Positions 35,253 through 44,229 of a stretch of DNA of 64,000 nucleotides are shown piece after piece. Below the pieces are notes generated by a model, which saw nothing but the letters and a program-made list of their open reading frames with translations, did no database searches and was not told the DNA's origin. The DNA is from Spirometra erinaceieuropaei. Taxonomy: Eukaryota > Platyhelminthes > Cestoda > Diphyllobothriidea > Diphyllobothriidae. The number at the start of each line of letters is the position of its first letter. Within the stretch, counting starts at the first letter, position 1. The DNA lies in NCBI GenBank assembly GCA_902702965.1, contig CACRXP010000236.1, forward strand, positions 437,294 through 501,293. The letters run 5' to 3'. Made by a program: the position numbers and the translations under genes.

Positions 35253-35944
35253 ACAGCAATTGGATTTGCCTTTGACTTAGGCACATGCTTAAGCTTACTA
35301 GGGGCTGCTGGGGGAGTCGCTAGAGGCGTTTGTATACCAGGGGTGTCGTTGCTTCTAAAGACCTCAGCATTAAGAGTAGTCGAATTCCCTACGGAATTGA
35401 CTATGCCGTGACGTGCAGAGGCCGCAGATGGTGCTGTAGGGAACTTATCCAAACTGACAGTAGGTGTCATTATCCTGGTGTGGGTTTTTGCCGATTTTAA
35501 TATATTCAGTCTTCGCTGCAGTGGTGTGAGGTCTGGCAAAACGGAGCAGCGCCATTTACGACAGATTTCTCTAGTTATCTCCCTCCTCGACAAGATAAAA
35601 TCGACTTCTATCATGGAGAAAAGGGTAACTAGTATCGGCGCATTACGGCTAAGCGAGCGCAGGCGTTTAGCTTGTGCGATACTGAAACTCAAGCCACAAC
35701 TTTGTAGGAACAAATGCGCTCCCTCCATAGCAGATAAGTGCCTCGGAATGTTTCGCAGTACAAAATTATGGTTGCGTTTAATTCTATCCTCAGTTTCAAA
35801 ACTTATTACCTCTATAAGTTTAAAAGCTTGTGTAATTACTTTGTCAGAAGTGCTGTTTATGCCGCCATATATCAACTGATCGAGTATTTCGTCAGCTGAT
35901 GGCCTGCTGCGACTAGCAAAGGCGTATTTTGGACGATTAAATGG
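35249..35944 (-). pseudogene. ORF1 protein of family B non-LTR element
   Basis: The minus-strand frame is open from 35,944 to a stop inside the LTR. It contains DEILDQLIYGGIN, FETEDRIKRNHNFVLRNIP, ILVTLFSMIEVDFILSRREI and SVLPDLTPLQRRLNILKSA. This order (a short coiled region, an N-x-V-L-R-N-I-P strand, a L-V-x-x-x-S-x-x-x-x-x-x-L-x-x-R helix, then a D-L-T-x-x-Q-x-x-x segment) matches the RNA-binding part of ORF1 proteins of CR1/Jockey elements. A Pro/Ser/Ala-rich tail follows. Related but broken copies lie at 41.0-41.5 kb and 40.6-40.9 kb. The initiator Met is not clear, because an ATG at about 35,985 is in another frame. Confidence 0.6.
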
Positions 35945-36038
35945 TCAAGAGGTTCTACATGTACTAAAGGGATTTGTGCGTTAACCATGTATGCAAAAGG
36001 CGAAGGACATATCCCTAATAGCAAAATGTGCTCTGAAC

Positions 36039-36137
36039 GAGCTCGCAGGGAGCTCGTTTTGCGAGGTACGCGAGCTCTGCTGGAGCTCTGAAACGGTCGT
36101 CGATCGGAGCTCGTACGGAGCTCTCGAAAAGGAGCTC
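36039..36137. repeat. Cluster of seven GAGCTC palindromes
   Basis: GAGCTC occurs at 36,039, 36,050, 36,072, 36,083, 36,107, 36,118 and 36,132, that is seven times in 99 bp. Three of the copies are followed by TGAAA or CGAAA. The spacing is irregular, mostly 11-24 bp. The cluster sits between the 3' tail of the family A copy and the start of ORF1 (minus strand), so it may be the 5' untranslated or promoter part of that element. Confidence 0.75.
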
Positions 36138-36878
36138 TGAAAAACGGGCTAGATAGATAGATAGATAGATAGATAATTTTTATTAAAGACCCGTCGGGGT
36201 CCCATCAATGCAAGTTAAAATAAATTTGCATGCGAGTTTTAGACGAGGTAGGCCGAATCTTTACAAAATGCAAATCATAGTTTCTAAATTAGAAGTCCAT
36301 TGAGAAACATGATGATTGAGGGGTAAAAAAACTCCTAAGAAAAAGTTAAAATGATTGGATTAATTTTACAGGAGAAAAAACCCCTCTTTAAAAATAATAA
36401 CAGAAAAAAGCGAGCGGGACTGGCCTGTAGGTGGCTGTATATAACGGAATGTTGTCGGTCATCGTCAGGGTAGCAATAAATGTCCGCCTTGATGGGTACG
36501 AATGTGGGTCAGACAGAACTGGCTTGCAAATGGCATTGTATACGGGATTCACAATTGAGATCGTCTGGGCCTGATTGGTACGCCGCGTCAAAGAGGCCAG
36601 ACGAGAGGAACCGAGATGCGATCGGCCACAGCACGCTTCGAGCTCAGCCGAGCAGTGAGGAAGGGAGGTACGACCGAACTACTAGTAAACAGTGAAGACT
36701 GAGGGTTCCACCGTGACCGCCGACAGACCGCATGAGGTCGGAATGCGGGAGATGACATCAAAAACCGCGAAAATTGTCGCTATGGGGTGGGGGGGGGGAA
36801 GGATAGCGATGGATTTAGAAACCAATTCACAACAGGGGTTTCTAATGATATAATTAAGAGTTACCACTTAATCTACCA

Positions 36879-37235
36879 CTAAATCCCAGGAGGACCCTTC
36901 TCGAAGTCAAGAATCTGAGTGTTCGGGAATGAGACCGTTAACAGTGCCTTTATGCTTTCCGGTGTAAGATGGTTGCGTAATTTCGACTTGAATACCAGTA
37001 ACTTAGGCGATAATCTAATTTCAGGCGGAAGATTATTCCAAAGGAAGGCATATTTGGAAGCAAAGAAGAGGGAGCGCTTAGATGTAGTACAAAGAGGCGG
37101 CGGAATCACCATGCTGGAGTTGCGCGTGGCATAAGACCGATCTCTCGGAGTGAGAGTGTCAATGTGCGGAAGACTGGAACTAGAGTTGATGCGAAAAAGG
37201 AAGCAAAGGCCAGCTTCGAGTCTTCTAACCCACAA
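36879..37235 (-). pseudogene. RT C-terminus, family A
   Basis: This is the continuation of the preceding frame: RRLEAGLCFLFRINSSSSLP, TSKRSLFFASKYAFLWNNLP, then FKSKLRNHLTPESIKALL and a stop. The F-x-x-x-x-x-x-x-W-N-N-L-P and F-K-x-x-L blocks are the standard end of CR1/Jockey-type ORF2 proteins. The decayed plus-strand copy at 25,540-25,815 carries the same blocks. Confidence 0.7.
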
Positions 37236-37283
37236 AAACTTAATGTTCGCCAGCTGACATCTCTGAGTATAAGAACTACTGGA

Positions 37284-37874
37284 CTAAGCTTGAGAGAACA
37301 GTTTCCGGGTGAAAACCCTCTGAACATTTTCGATTTTATTACGGTCACAGGCGTTCATTAAACCGAAGAAAGGACAGCAGTATTCAAGGACTGGAAGAAC
37401 AAACATTTGATAAAGTCTTAGCTTCATTTCCGGAAGGAAAAAATTATGCGATATGAATCCACATATCTGCGCGGCTTTGGCAGAGATTCTATCTGCATGA
37501 GATGATAAAGCAAGTTTATTTGTATAACTTAGACCTAGGTCCTTTATGGTGGGACATTCTGAGAGTGGGTAATTCTGAAAAATTATGGGACCAGGAAGTT
37601 TGGTAGGACCAAAAGACATGAAACTACACTTGGATGATGAAAACTCCATCTGCCATGTCGAACCCCATCTGCTTAAGCGTAATAAATCGGCATTAATTTT
37701 TTCAACACAAACATTTGCGGTGTCCTTAGAGTATGAGTAAACACACTTGAGGTCATCGGCATAAGTAAAAGTTTGCGAATTTCCGAGTTCAGTCGTTCCG
37801 AGCTTTGTCCGACCTCCAAAAAACGAGCTCCAGCGCTTACCCATCCAGGGGTTCCCCTCACTTGAACTGCCCAA
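37284..37874 (-). pseudogene. RT catalytic and C-terminal part, family A
   Basis: The frame gives SQTFTYADDLKCVYSYSKDT (catalytic YADD), then LLRLSRWGSTWQMEFSSSKC, TIKDLGLSYTNKL, LPVLEYCCPFFGLMNACDRN and NVQRVFTRKLF. The first 30 or so codons, up to the YADD, do not match an RT palm and are probably flanking or rearranged sequence. The protein continues after a frameshift in 37,235-36,879. Fingers and motif A are absent. Confidence 0.7.
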
Positions 37875-37995
37875 TTCCCATAAAATACCCCAATTTTTTC
37901 CCGGTATTATGAATAAAGGAACACATGATTGGATAATGATAATTCTATTGTAAAAAATACATGTACTCTGATGTTTGTTTTAATACATAAAAGGC

Positions 37996-40360
37996 CTATT
38001 GCTGGTCGTCCCCGTTGTCAATGGTGGGGTCTGTGATAGTCGTCGCTTGGTCTAAAAAGGGAAAGATTTCGCAGTGGTAAGTAAACATGTTATGCCTTTT
38101 GCTATTTAATGGTAACATAAATATAGTAAAACATACCTTGTGAATGCCTGCTGGTGGAAGCCCTATGGCATTTCCGTTGATATCGGTCATGACCCTTCTT
38201 AAATGCATTTTTGAATGCATTTTCTAATTGTTGACGGTCAGAACGGTGGTCTTTATTCCACCCATTGAATACCTCTAGAATGTGAATGTTTATTTGGTCT
38301 AATTGAAAATCCTACCCAGGATCACAGAGTACACTGGATTGTCAAATAAAGCCCGTGTACAAGGCTTCCTGCCGTAAAAAGTAAGAAACTCCGCCACGTC
38401 CTCAGAAAAAATGGTGAAAAATATTCGTTCGGCAAAGGCCGAAACAGTGTCACCCCCCATGGTTGATAGGTAGGCAACCTGAATATGGTTATTATTAATA
38501 ACGAATACTGTTTACCAAATTTCGCCTGTATGACGTGTCTGACACTCTTGTCGTCAGCTCGTCATAACCGGCCAATGTGCTAACTCGTTGCACAATTGGT
38601 GTCCTAACTAACTTATCATCAATGGCCACTGAGCCGTCTGCAACTGTATTACTAATGACTAGGTTTCCTTTTTGGATACATTTAAATTGTGTGAATGAAC
38701 CAACATGCTGGGCAAGTGGTCCATCTGTATGCTGCTGTTTACACGTCCACTCCTTATTAATGTGGATATCACTTGCCACTGACTGCAATTCCCCTAACCT
38801 ACGCACTACTTGTTGCAATGGCTGGAAAGGTTTCCTAAGCAGACGCTTTAATCTGCCTAGGTAACTTTCGAAAGGAAAGGATGAAAAAGCGTCAATCGGA
38901 CCATGTCGTGTTACATCGTCCGCCAAGTGCACAATGCTGTGAACATTATGCACCCTTTCTTTCCTACCGTACAAAGACGCAAATTTATCGACAAACATGC
39001 GTAATACACGGCTGCAAAACGGAACCCACTGTCTGCATGAGCGAGGCCGTACTAGGCAGCGTACTGCTGTAAGAAGCAGTAAGAAGTGCTTCCAAAACTT
39101 ACGTGGAAGCACACCATAAAGAACAACTACGCCAGTGTACAACAAGAATTGGCGCAGTTCTGTGCCCTTCCAAGTGTCCATGTCATTTAATGACCTAGCG
39201 CGCTGCGAAAATTCCCTCGGCAGGTACGAGTTCAACGCGCGCAAGTTATTATTTATTGTCGATACTTGCGATGTAGACAACCTACATGCTCTGTCCCTAG
39301 GGCTGCGCAGCCTAAGGTTGAGAAGTCTTCTCATTACACCTAGGTACACCAAATGTAAAGGATCTAAGGGGAAGGAGCTTACCATTCCCACGTTGCACGC
39401 CAGCAATGGCGACACGCCAATGCGGTGGCAGTCATCGTCCCTGGAATAAAAATCTTCATCTGTCCTAGCATGTTCGGAGACACTATCATAAACTATCTTA
39501 TCAACGTACTCTCCCTTAACGCAGCAGCGTTCGCAGCCATAGTAAGCATTAACATTTTTAATCTGCTTAATAAAAGCTCTTGCCGGGGCATCACATATGA
39601 CGGAAGCCAAACGGAAGCGCAGAGTTCTGTCACCCGCATCCAGCTGCAAACCGTGTTCATTCAACGACAATAAATCGTCGACCAGCGGTTGGCAGAACGC
39701 CTGCACGTCCGAAGGCTTACCAACTCCACAGTATATACCAACTGTGAAAACCTTACTTAATATTGGCTTCCTAATTCTGCCTAAAATAGGCTAAAATTCA
39801 CGCTTGGTCTTCCTATGGATTGGAAGACCATCTATTGCTAGACTTACAACTACTTCTTCTACCGAAGGGGACAAAGCTAGATTACGCAAATGCGCGTTGA
39901 CCTGAGTGGCAAGACCCAAATGCATATACTCACCGCTGACCATTGCCGTGCTCGGTGCAGAGACGTATTTCGCGCCCAACAGCGTTCGTGCGTCAGCAGG
40001 GAGGTCCGGCAACCACGGTTTCAAAGTCTTCAGCAGATCGTTCAAGTGAGAATGCGGAATTTTTGACCGTAAAGCCCACTTTCGCAAACTTTCACGAGAG
40101 CTTGCATCCTCCTCCTCTACTTCGGCCGTTGAACCAACTTCTTCGTCCGTAAACACACTGCTACCCTCCAAGGAAGAAGAGCGTTCGTTCACCAGCGAAG
40201 TTGAAGACATAGACACGTCCGTGTCGCTTTCAGACCAACTATCGGATGATGTGTCCGACGACGGCATTCCCTCCACCTCTTCGCTGATTCTTCTTATTAT
40301 TTCTTCAGTTTCTCGGCGCGCTTGACACCGTATTTTACGCCTAGTGACAGGAGTAAACAT
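37996..40360 (-). pseudogene. CACTA-like transposase gene, four exons, one stop
   Basis: Exon 1 (40,360-38,516) starts MFTPVTRRKIRC. It has an acidic Ser-rich stretch, a SLAIDGLPIHRKTKREF block, a zinc-knuckle-like CERCC with nearby H, FPLDPLHLVYLGVMRRLL, and HNVHSIVHLADDVTRHGPID followed by FPFESYLGRLKRLLRKP. The last blocks resemble the tnp2-type transposase and its downstream DUF4218-like region in CACTA/EnSpm elements. Three GT-AG introns of 37, 41 and 85 nt join exons 38,478-38,316, 38,274-38,137 and 38,051-37,996 in phase. They add a MGGDTVSAFAERIFFTIFSE ... ALFDNPVYSVIL segment that resembles DUF4806, and an acidic end. One TAG at 39,793-39,791 replaces an expected Trp (F-W-P). No terminal repeats were identified. 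Inactivation is recent. Confidence 0.7.
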
Positions 40361-40639
40361 AACTGTGAGTAAAAGGAGACACAAGGGAACACAAAGACAA
40401 AGATAGTTAGGGTAGGCAACGTCAGCGTAGAGCGAGACACGGCGTGCGCAGTGCAGCGTGGGATAGCAAAAAGTGGCACCGGCGAGAGCCGGAGGACTAT
40501 CGGGCACCGTAGTTAATCGATAATCAAGTGCACGTATGCGCGGCCGCTTGCGCCCTTCGCGACGCCGGCGCAGGCGAGCCGGGAACCAATCAAATCGCGA
40601 GCAGGCTAAAGACCCACTACCCCCTCAAAGTACGCTGGC

Positions 40640-40930
40640 TCGCGGCGAGCTGGCTTGCTATTAGGGATGCTGACACCTGCTCTGTTCTCGGTCACGGTTC
40701 TAGCACCCAGAGACGGTGGGGAGGCCGCCAGCTTTCCTCATTTAGCACGTGCTCTGCGGGGCATTACAGACAAGATAAGTTTTTCGTTACAGTAGAAGGA
40801 TCAAAACGTTGCTAAAGTACAGAAAAGCGCACTGAGTAGCAAGTACTACTGATATTTAACTACGAAAACTAGAACGAGATAGTCTGGAACGGAGTCACTA
40901 AAAAGGTTTTTACAATTTACGACTATTTTG
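40640..40930 (-). pseudogene. ORF1 N-terminal relic, copy 2
   Basis: The minus-strand translation contains a stop-interrupted PRRARAK, then GKLAASPPSLGARTVTENRA. This parallels PRGLVKKRLTAFSPALRTRT of the neighbouring relic at 41.24-41.51 kb. The nucleotide match is also visible: GGTTCTAG ... AGA(G/C) ... GGTG, then GGGGCATT. The two are diverged direct repeats about 0.67 kb apart. Function as ORF1 is inferred from the other copy. Confidence 0.4.
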
Positions 40931-41029
40931 CCAGACTGTCAAACAAAACTGTGAAACATCATACCTTGTATTGAAAGGCGACTTTTAAAGGGACTCAAGT
41001 AAAAAACAGGCATTAATTGCTTAAGAATA

Positions 41030-41509
41030 TCCAAGTAAATGCAAAGCTTCACTAATCTTTGAAATTGAGCTGCGATCCTTGAATTTGACATTTCGTGCAC
41101 CCTCAATAGCAGATGTGTGATTCAGAATGTTACGAATATTAAAAATATGCTTCCGTTTTAACCCCTCAGTTTCGGTGATCTTTACCCCAATAAATTTAAG
41201 GGCCTATTCAACAGCTTTTTCTGAACTACCGTTAACATCGCCTTATATCAACTGATCTACTATTTCGTTAGATGATGTACCGCTAAGACAGGTAGCGGCG
41301 CAGTTTTTAGTCATATCTAGAGAAGGCTGCGAACACACACTGGCGCCGGTTTCTTCTCCGGTCAGGGTTCTAGTTCTCAGAGCTGGTGAAAAGGCCGTGA
41401 GCCTTTTTTTAACAAGTCCTCTTGGGGCATTGAATGGTACGATACAGGTTTCCCTTGCAGTACAAGAATTAAAATTTGCAAACTTACAGTAAAACACACA
41501 ATACAGCAA
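41030..41509 (-). pseudogene. ORF1 relic of a family B-like element
   Basis: The frame from 41,509 reads MLYCVFYCKFANFNSCTARE, then LTAFSPALRTRTLTGEETGA and NEIVDQLI, and then a stop. After the stop the same strand gives KRKHIFNIRNILNHTSAIEG in place of the KRNHNFVLRNIPRHLSAMEG of the ORF1 at 35.2-35.9 kb, with DQLI shared by both. It is therefore an ORF1 remnant carrying a longer N-terminus than the other copy. It ends before the conserved C-terminal RNA-binding segments. Confidence 0.5.
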
Positions 41510-41569
41510 ACGCCACTGTTAATTTGTTAAAATAACTAGAAGAAGACGGTGTGACACGGCGTCAGTAAG

Positions 41570-42240
41570 CAAGCGCTTTGCGAAATGCAGCTAATCTACC
41601 GGACTATAATAAGGCTAGGGAGAAATTGTACCTGGAAATAAAAAGCGACTTTAAAGAACTCAATCAAAAATACGCATTCATTGTCCAGGAATATCCACTT
41701 AAAGACAAAACATCGATTTTCTTCGAAATTAAGCTGTGTGACTCAACATCTGGTGCGCATATTCTACACGCACAACTCGGCATTCACAGATGTAGATAAG
41801 GGCTGTCCGAATGGATGTACGGTACACGCAGAGCATCGTGGTGACGCAGATGTCGCTTCAGATCCCAAAATAACTCTATGTCTTGAAAAAAAACGGAAGA
41901 CAGTAACGACCTGGTAGACAGTGTCACCACGAAATATTTCAGTAGCACCAGTTGGATATTCTTTTACTATGCTAAATCCTAGTGAACTAGTTTACTCCGA
42001 CGGGAGCAAATATTCAAAGTATCTCAAGCAACCTTAGTCTCTATTCGTCACATCGGGCTTAGTGGAACATATCTGAGAAAACGCATCGAGGTTTAGACCA
42101 CCCACTTTCCTTTCAGGCGCAAATTTGTATCGTCTTAGTAAGTTATAATTCTAATCTGTTATCTGCGTTTCTCTAAATTTGCATTAAGATGGAAGTCTGT
42201 GGGATATTGCATATGTAATATTACACCCCGATATATATAA
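41570..42240. other. Unassigned spacer (41.6-42.2 kb)
   Basis: A 73-codon plus-strand frame at 41,578-41,799 has a plausible protein-like composition (KAREKLYLEIKSDFKELNQK) but no recognisable domain and no splice partner. The rest is AT-rich, with TATATATAAATATACGC next to the Penelope-like 3' end. Confidence 0.3.
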
Positions 42241-42281
42241 ATATACGCATGTATTGAAACGTAGGCATCCCAAGAAATATA

Positions 42282-42978
42282 AGTTGAAGTTAAAGGCGTT
42301 CTTTGGGAAAATAAACTTTATTGCGTAAATTTTCGACGCCGGTTCCCCAGGTCGTCGTCAGACGCAGACTGAGAGTAAATGTGCCGACAACAGTTAACAT
42401 CTGGCAGCGCAGGTGGAAAAATCGATAATCGTTCGCGTTTGTGCCCGTGAGCGGATTAACTAAAGGAAGAGCCGTGGCCTCCAGTTTCTGCATTGTGATC
42501 TCGGCAAGGAAGCCAGAGATAGGTGACCCCATTTGGGCTCCCTTCAGTTGTTGGTAGTACTGTTGGTCGAACGAAAAATTGGTTTCCATACACAGGTCTA
42601 AGAGCTCGAGTAAGGCAATAGCGGGAACATCCGTGTCACAGGATTGCAGGAGGTCCTCTGTGCACTGTTTCGCCAATTCTAACGGTATGGACGTGAAGAG
42701 GGAGACAACATCGAAGGACACCGTGATCTCGTCAGAGGAAACTGTGATTCCTTTTAATTTCTTTAGAAACTCTGCAGAGTTCTCAATCGACGTTTCACAA
42801 TTCCTAGTAAGTGGATGAAGTTTTTGGAATAGCCACTTTGAAATTTTGTAGTTGGGTGCTCCGATTAGCGATACTATCGGTCGTAACGGCGCTTCAGCTT
42901 TGTGGACTTTGGGTAGTCCATAGATCCTAGCAATGGTGGGTTCAGTTTGTTTCAAGTGTTTAGCTATTTCTCCCGACA
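42282..42978 (-). mobile_element. Penelope-like element, internally deleted copy
   Basis: The minus strand encodes the front of a Penelope-like RT (ARIYGLPKVHK, LRPIVSLIGAPNYKISKW, SFDVVSLFTSIPLELAKQ, QQLKGAQMGSPISGFLAEIT). It jumps from ALPLVNP directly into the 3' untranslated region (from GGGCACAAACGCGAACGATT). The YVDD box and the whole GIY-YIG domain, about 0.96 kb in the neighbouring copy, are missing, so it cannot be autonomous. The frame happens to stay open to 42,290. It is arranged head to head with the next copy. Confidence 0.8.
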
Positions 42979-43222
42979 ACAACTGAAGGGAGCCCCAATG
43001 GGGTCACCTATCTCTGGCTTCCTTGCCGAGATCACAATGCAGAAACTGGAGGCCACGGCTCTTCCTTTAGTTAATCCTAAATTGTGGTTGAGATACGTGG
43101 ACGACACATTTGTGATCGTTAAGAAGGATCAACTAGAAACGCTCCACAAAACCATTAACTCAACAATGCCGGGGATTAAATTCACACTCGAGAAAGAAGT
43201 TGACAAAAAACTCCCATTTTGA
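42965..43222 (+). pseudogene. Penelope RT palm fragment
   Basis: The frame holds the motif B-like GAPMGSPISGFLAE and the catalytic RYVDDTFV, followed by FTLEKEVDKKLPF. It ends at a TGA, where the frame is one T short of PF-L-NVLVQ. The recognisable part starts at the head-to-head junction, so the upstream codons of the open frame belong to the opposite copy. Confidence 0.8.
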
Positions 43223-44019
43223 ATGTTCTTGTGCAGCGGAAGACCGACGGAACGTTGCGCACATCGGTGTACCGCAAACAAACCTATGCGGAAGTCATTC
43301 TACACTACGAGAGCAACCACCCCATTTCCCACAAACGGAGTACGGTCAACTGTCTGCTTAACCGGGCAAAAACACACTGCTCGGACGAAGAAGGCTACCA
43401 GGCCGAACTAAGTTACTTGTGTGAATTATTTTCCCGAAATGGGTATCCCAAGAATTTTGTGCGCCGATGCATGAGACAGAAAAAGTCAAAAGAAACGGAA
43501 CAAAGAGCTTCCAGCCAGGCACCCAAGCCAAATACATGGCGAACTCTCCCTTATATCAATAACGTGTCTGAACTCGTGGAAAGGCGCCTAAATAAGCACC
43601 AAATTCTGGTGGCACACAGACCAACGACTACATTACGTACTCAGATAGTACACCCTAAGGATAGGGTCGGCTATTTGGATAGAAAGGAAGTAGTCTAAAA
43701 GATCCCGTGTGGGGCCTGTGATCCAGTTTATTGTGGTCAAACAGGAAAATCCGCCTCTACACGCATTCACGAACACCAACTTGCAGTAAAGAGGCGAGAC
43801 CACCTGTCTCAAGTAGCCATGCATACCCTGGACACGGGGCATACGTTTGCTTGGGACAGAACACGGATTGTCGGCGCCTGCCCCTTCAAGAAAGGCCGAG
43901 AGTTCCTTGAGGCCATGCACTCGGACGAATCGTGCATCAACCGTCACATCGAGTTGGACGCCGCGTACAAAAGTCTCAAGGAGAAATGGAAGAGACGAGA
44001 GCCAATCGGCACAGAATGA
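43219..44019 (+). pseudogene. Penelope RT end and GIY-YIG endonuclease
   Basis: From 43,219 the frame continues NVLVQRKTDGTLRTSVYRKQ, the RT thumb region, to a TAA at 43,696-43,698. The same frame then reads KIPCGACDPVYCGQTGKS with TRIHEHQLAVKRRDHLSQVA and INRHIELDAAYKSLKEKWK, ending at 44,019. The V-x-K-I-P-C ... Y-x-G-x-T-G ... R-x-x-E-H pattern is the GIY-YIG endonuclease of Penelope-like elements. The stop sits exactly at the expected Tyr of the GIY strand (VVY), consistent with one TAC-to-TAA change. Confidence 0.8.
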
Positions 44020-44229
44020 CGCAAATAGCGGCCGTTCACGGGCACAAACGCGAACGATTATCGATTTTTCCACGTGCGCTGCCAGATGTTAACTGTTGTC
44101 GGCACATTTACTCTCAGTCTGCGTCTGACGACGACCTGGGGAACCGGCGTCGAAAATTTACGCAATAAAGTTCATTTTCCCAAAGAACGCCTTTAACTTC
44201 AACATATATAAATATATATATTCACTTAT

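Larger units (their letters stand above)
33909..35257 (+). mobile_element. Gag-only LTR retrotransposon with 5-bp TSD
   Basis: Two 203-bp direct repeats (33,914-34,116 and 35,050-35,252) begin TGTAGTGACATTTAAATC and end GTTTGTCTCTTAT. They differ at only about six positions. ACAGC lies immediately outside both (33,909-33,913 and 35,253-35,257) as a target site duplication. Just inside the left LTR, CGGTGACCC (34,119-34,127) matches the tRNA-Trp-type primer site TGGTGACCC at eight of nine bases. Just before the right LTR, AGGAGGGGGAGTAT is a polypurine tract. The 0.93-kb interior holds a gag frame fused to the last few residues of a pol protein, with no protease, RT or integrase. It is a non-autonomous deletion derivative of a Ty3/Gypsy element, probably CsRn1-like. 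Confidence 0.88.
31700..35945 (-). mobile_element. Family B element with ORF1, split by LTR element
   Basis: Read on the minus strand: ORF1 (35,944 to the insertion at 35,257), then the short ORF2 leader (33,760-33,437), the endonuclease (33,414 to about 32,578), the basic linker (32,548-32,318) and the RT fingers (32,134-31,709), where the copy ends without palm or 3' tail. The gag-only LTR element at 33,914-35,252 interrupts it near the end of ORF1. Removing that element with one copy of the 5-bp target duplication lets ORF1 run about 20 codons further to a TAG. This is the only copy that shows ORF1 and ORF2 in order. Confidence 0.7.
36149..37874 (-). mobile_element. 5'-truncated non-LTR element, family A
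   Basis: The minus strand enters inside the RT at 37,874, carries the YADD box and C-terminal domain, and runs through a 0.7-kb 3' untranslated region. It ends at hairpin GACCCGTCGGGGTC (36,188-36,201, plus-strand reading), then a tail of about seven TAGA/TATC units. The simple-repeat tail is the expected CR1-type end. At the 5' side it abuts sequence leading into the transposase gene region. Confidence 0.75.
42965..44225 (+). mobile_element. Penelope-like element, 5'-truncated, with GIY-YIG
   Basis: The plus strand enters at QQLKGAPMGSPISGFLAEIT and continues through RT with WLRYVDDTFVIVKKDQ (catalytic YVDD), a linker and a GIY-YIG endonuclease. It ends in a 3' region matching that of the minus-strand copy (AATAAAGTTCATTTTCCC, then CTTTAACTTCAAC and TATATA repeats). 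Penelope-like elements are retroelements with a telomerase-like RT and, in this clade, a GIY-YIG nuclease. Coding is broken by one frameshift (43,219) and one stop (43,696). Confidence 0.85.

Noticed and set aside
35478..35879. 133-codon plus-strand frame
   Set aside because: Shadow of the minus-strand ORF1, which has the recognisable motifs.
38881..39673. Several plus-strand frames of 60-100 codons
   Set aside because: Shadows of the minus-strand transposase exon.
43633..44073. 146-codon minus-strand frame
   Set aside because: Antisense of the Penelope GIY-YIG region.
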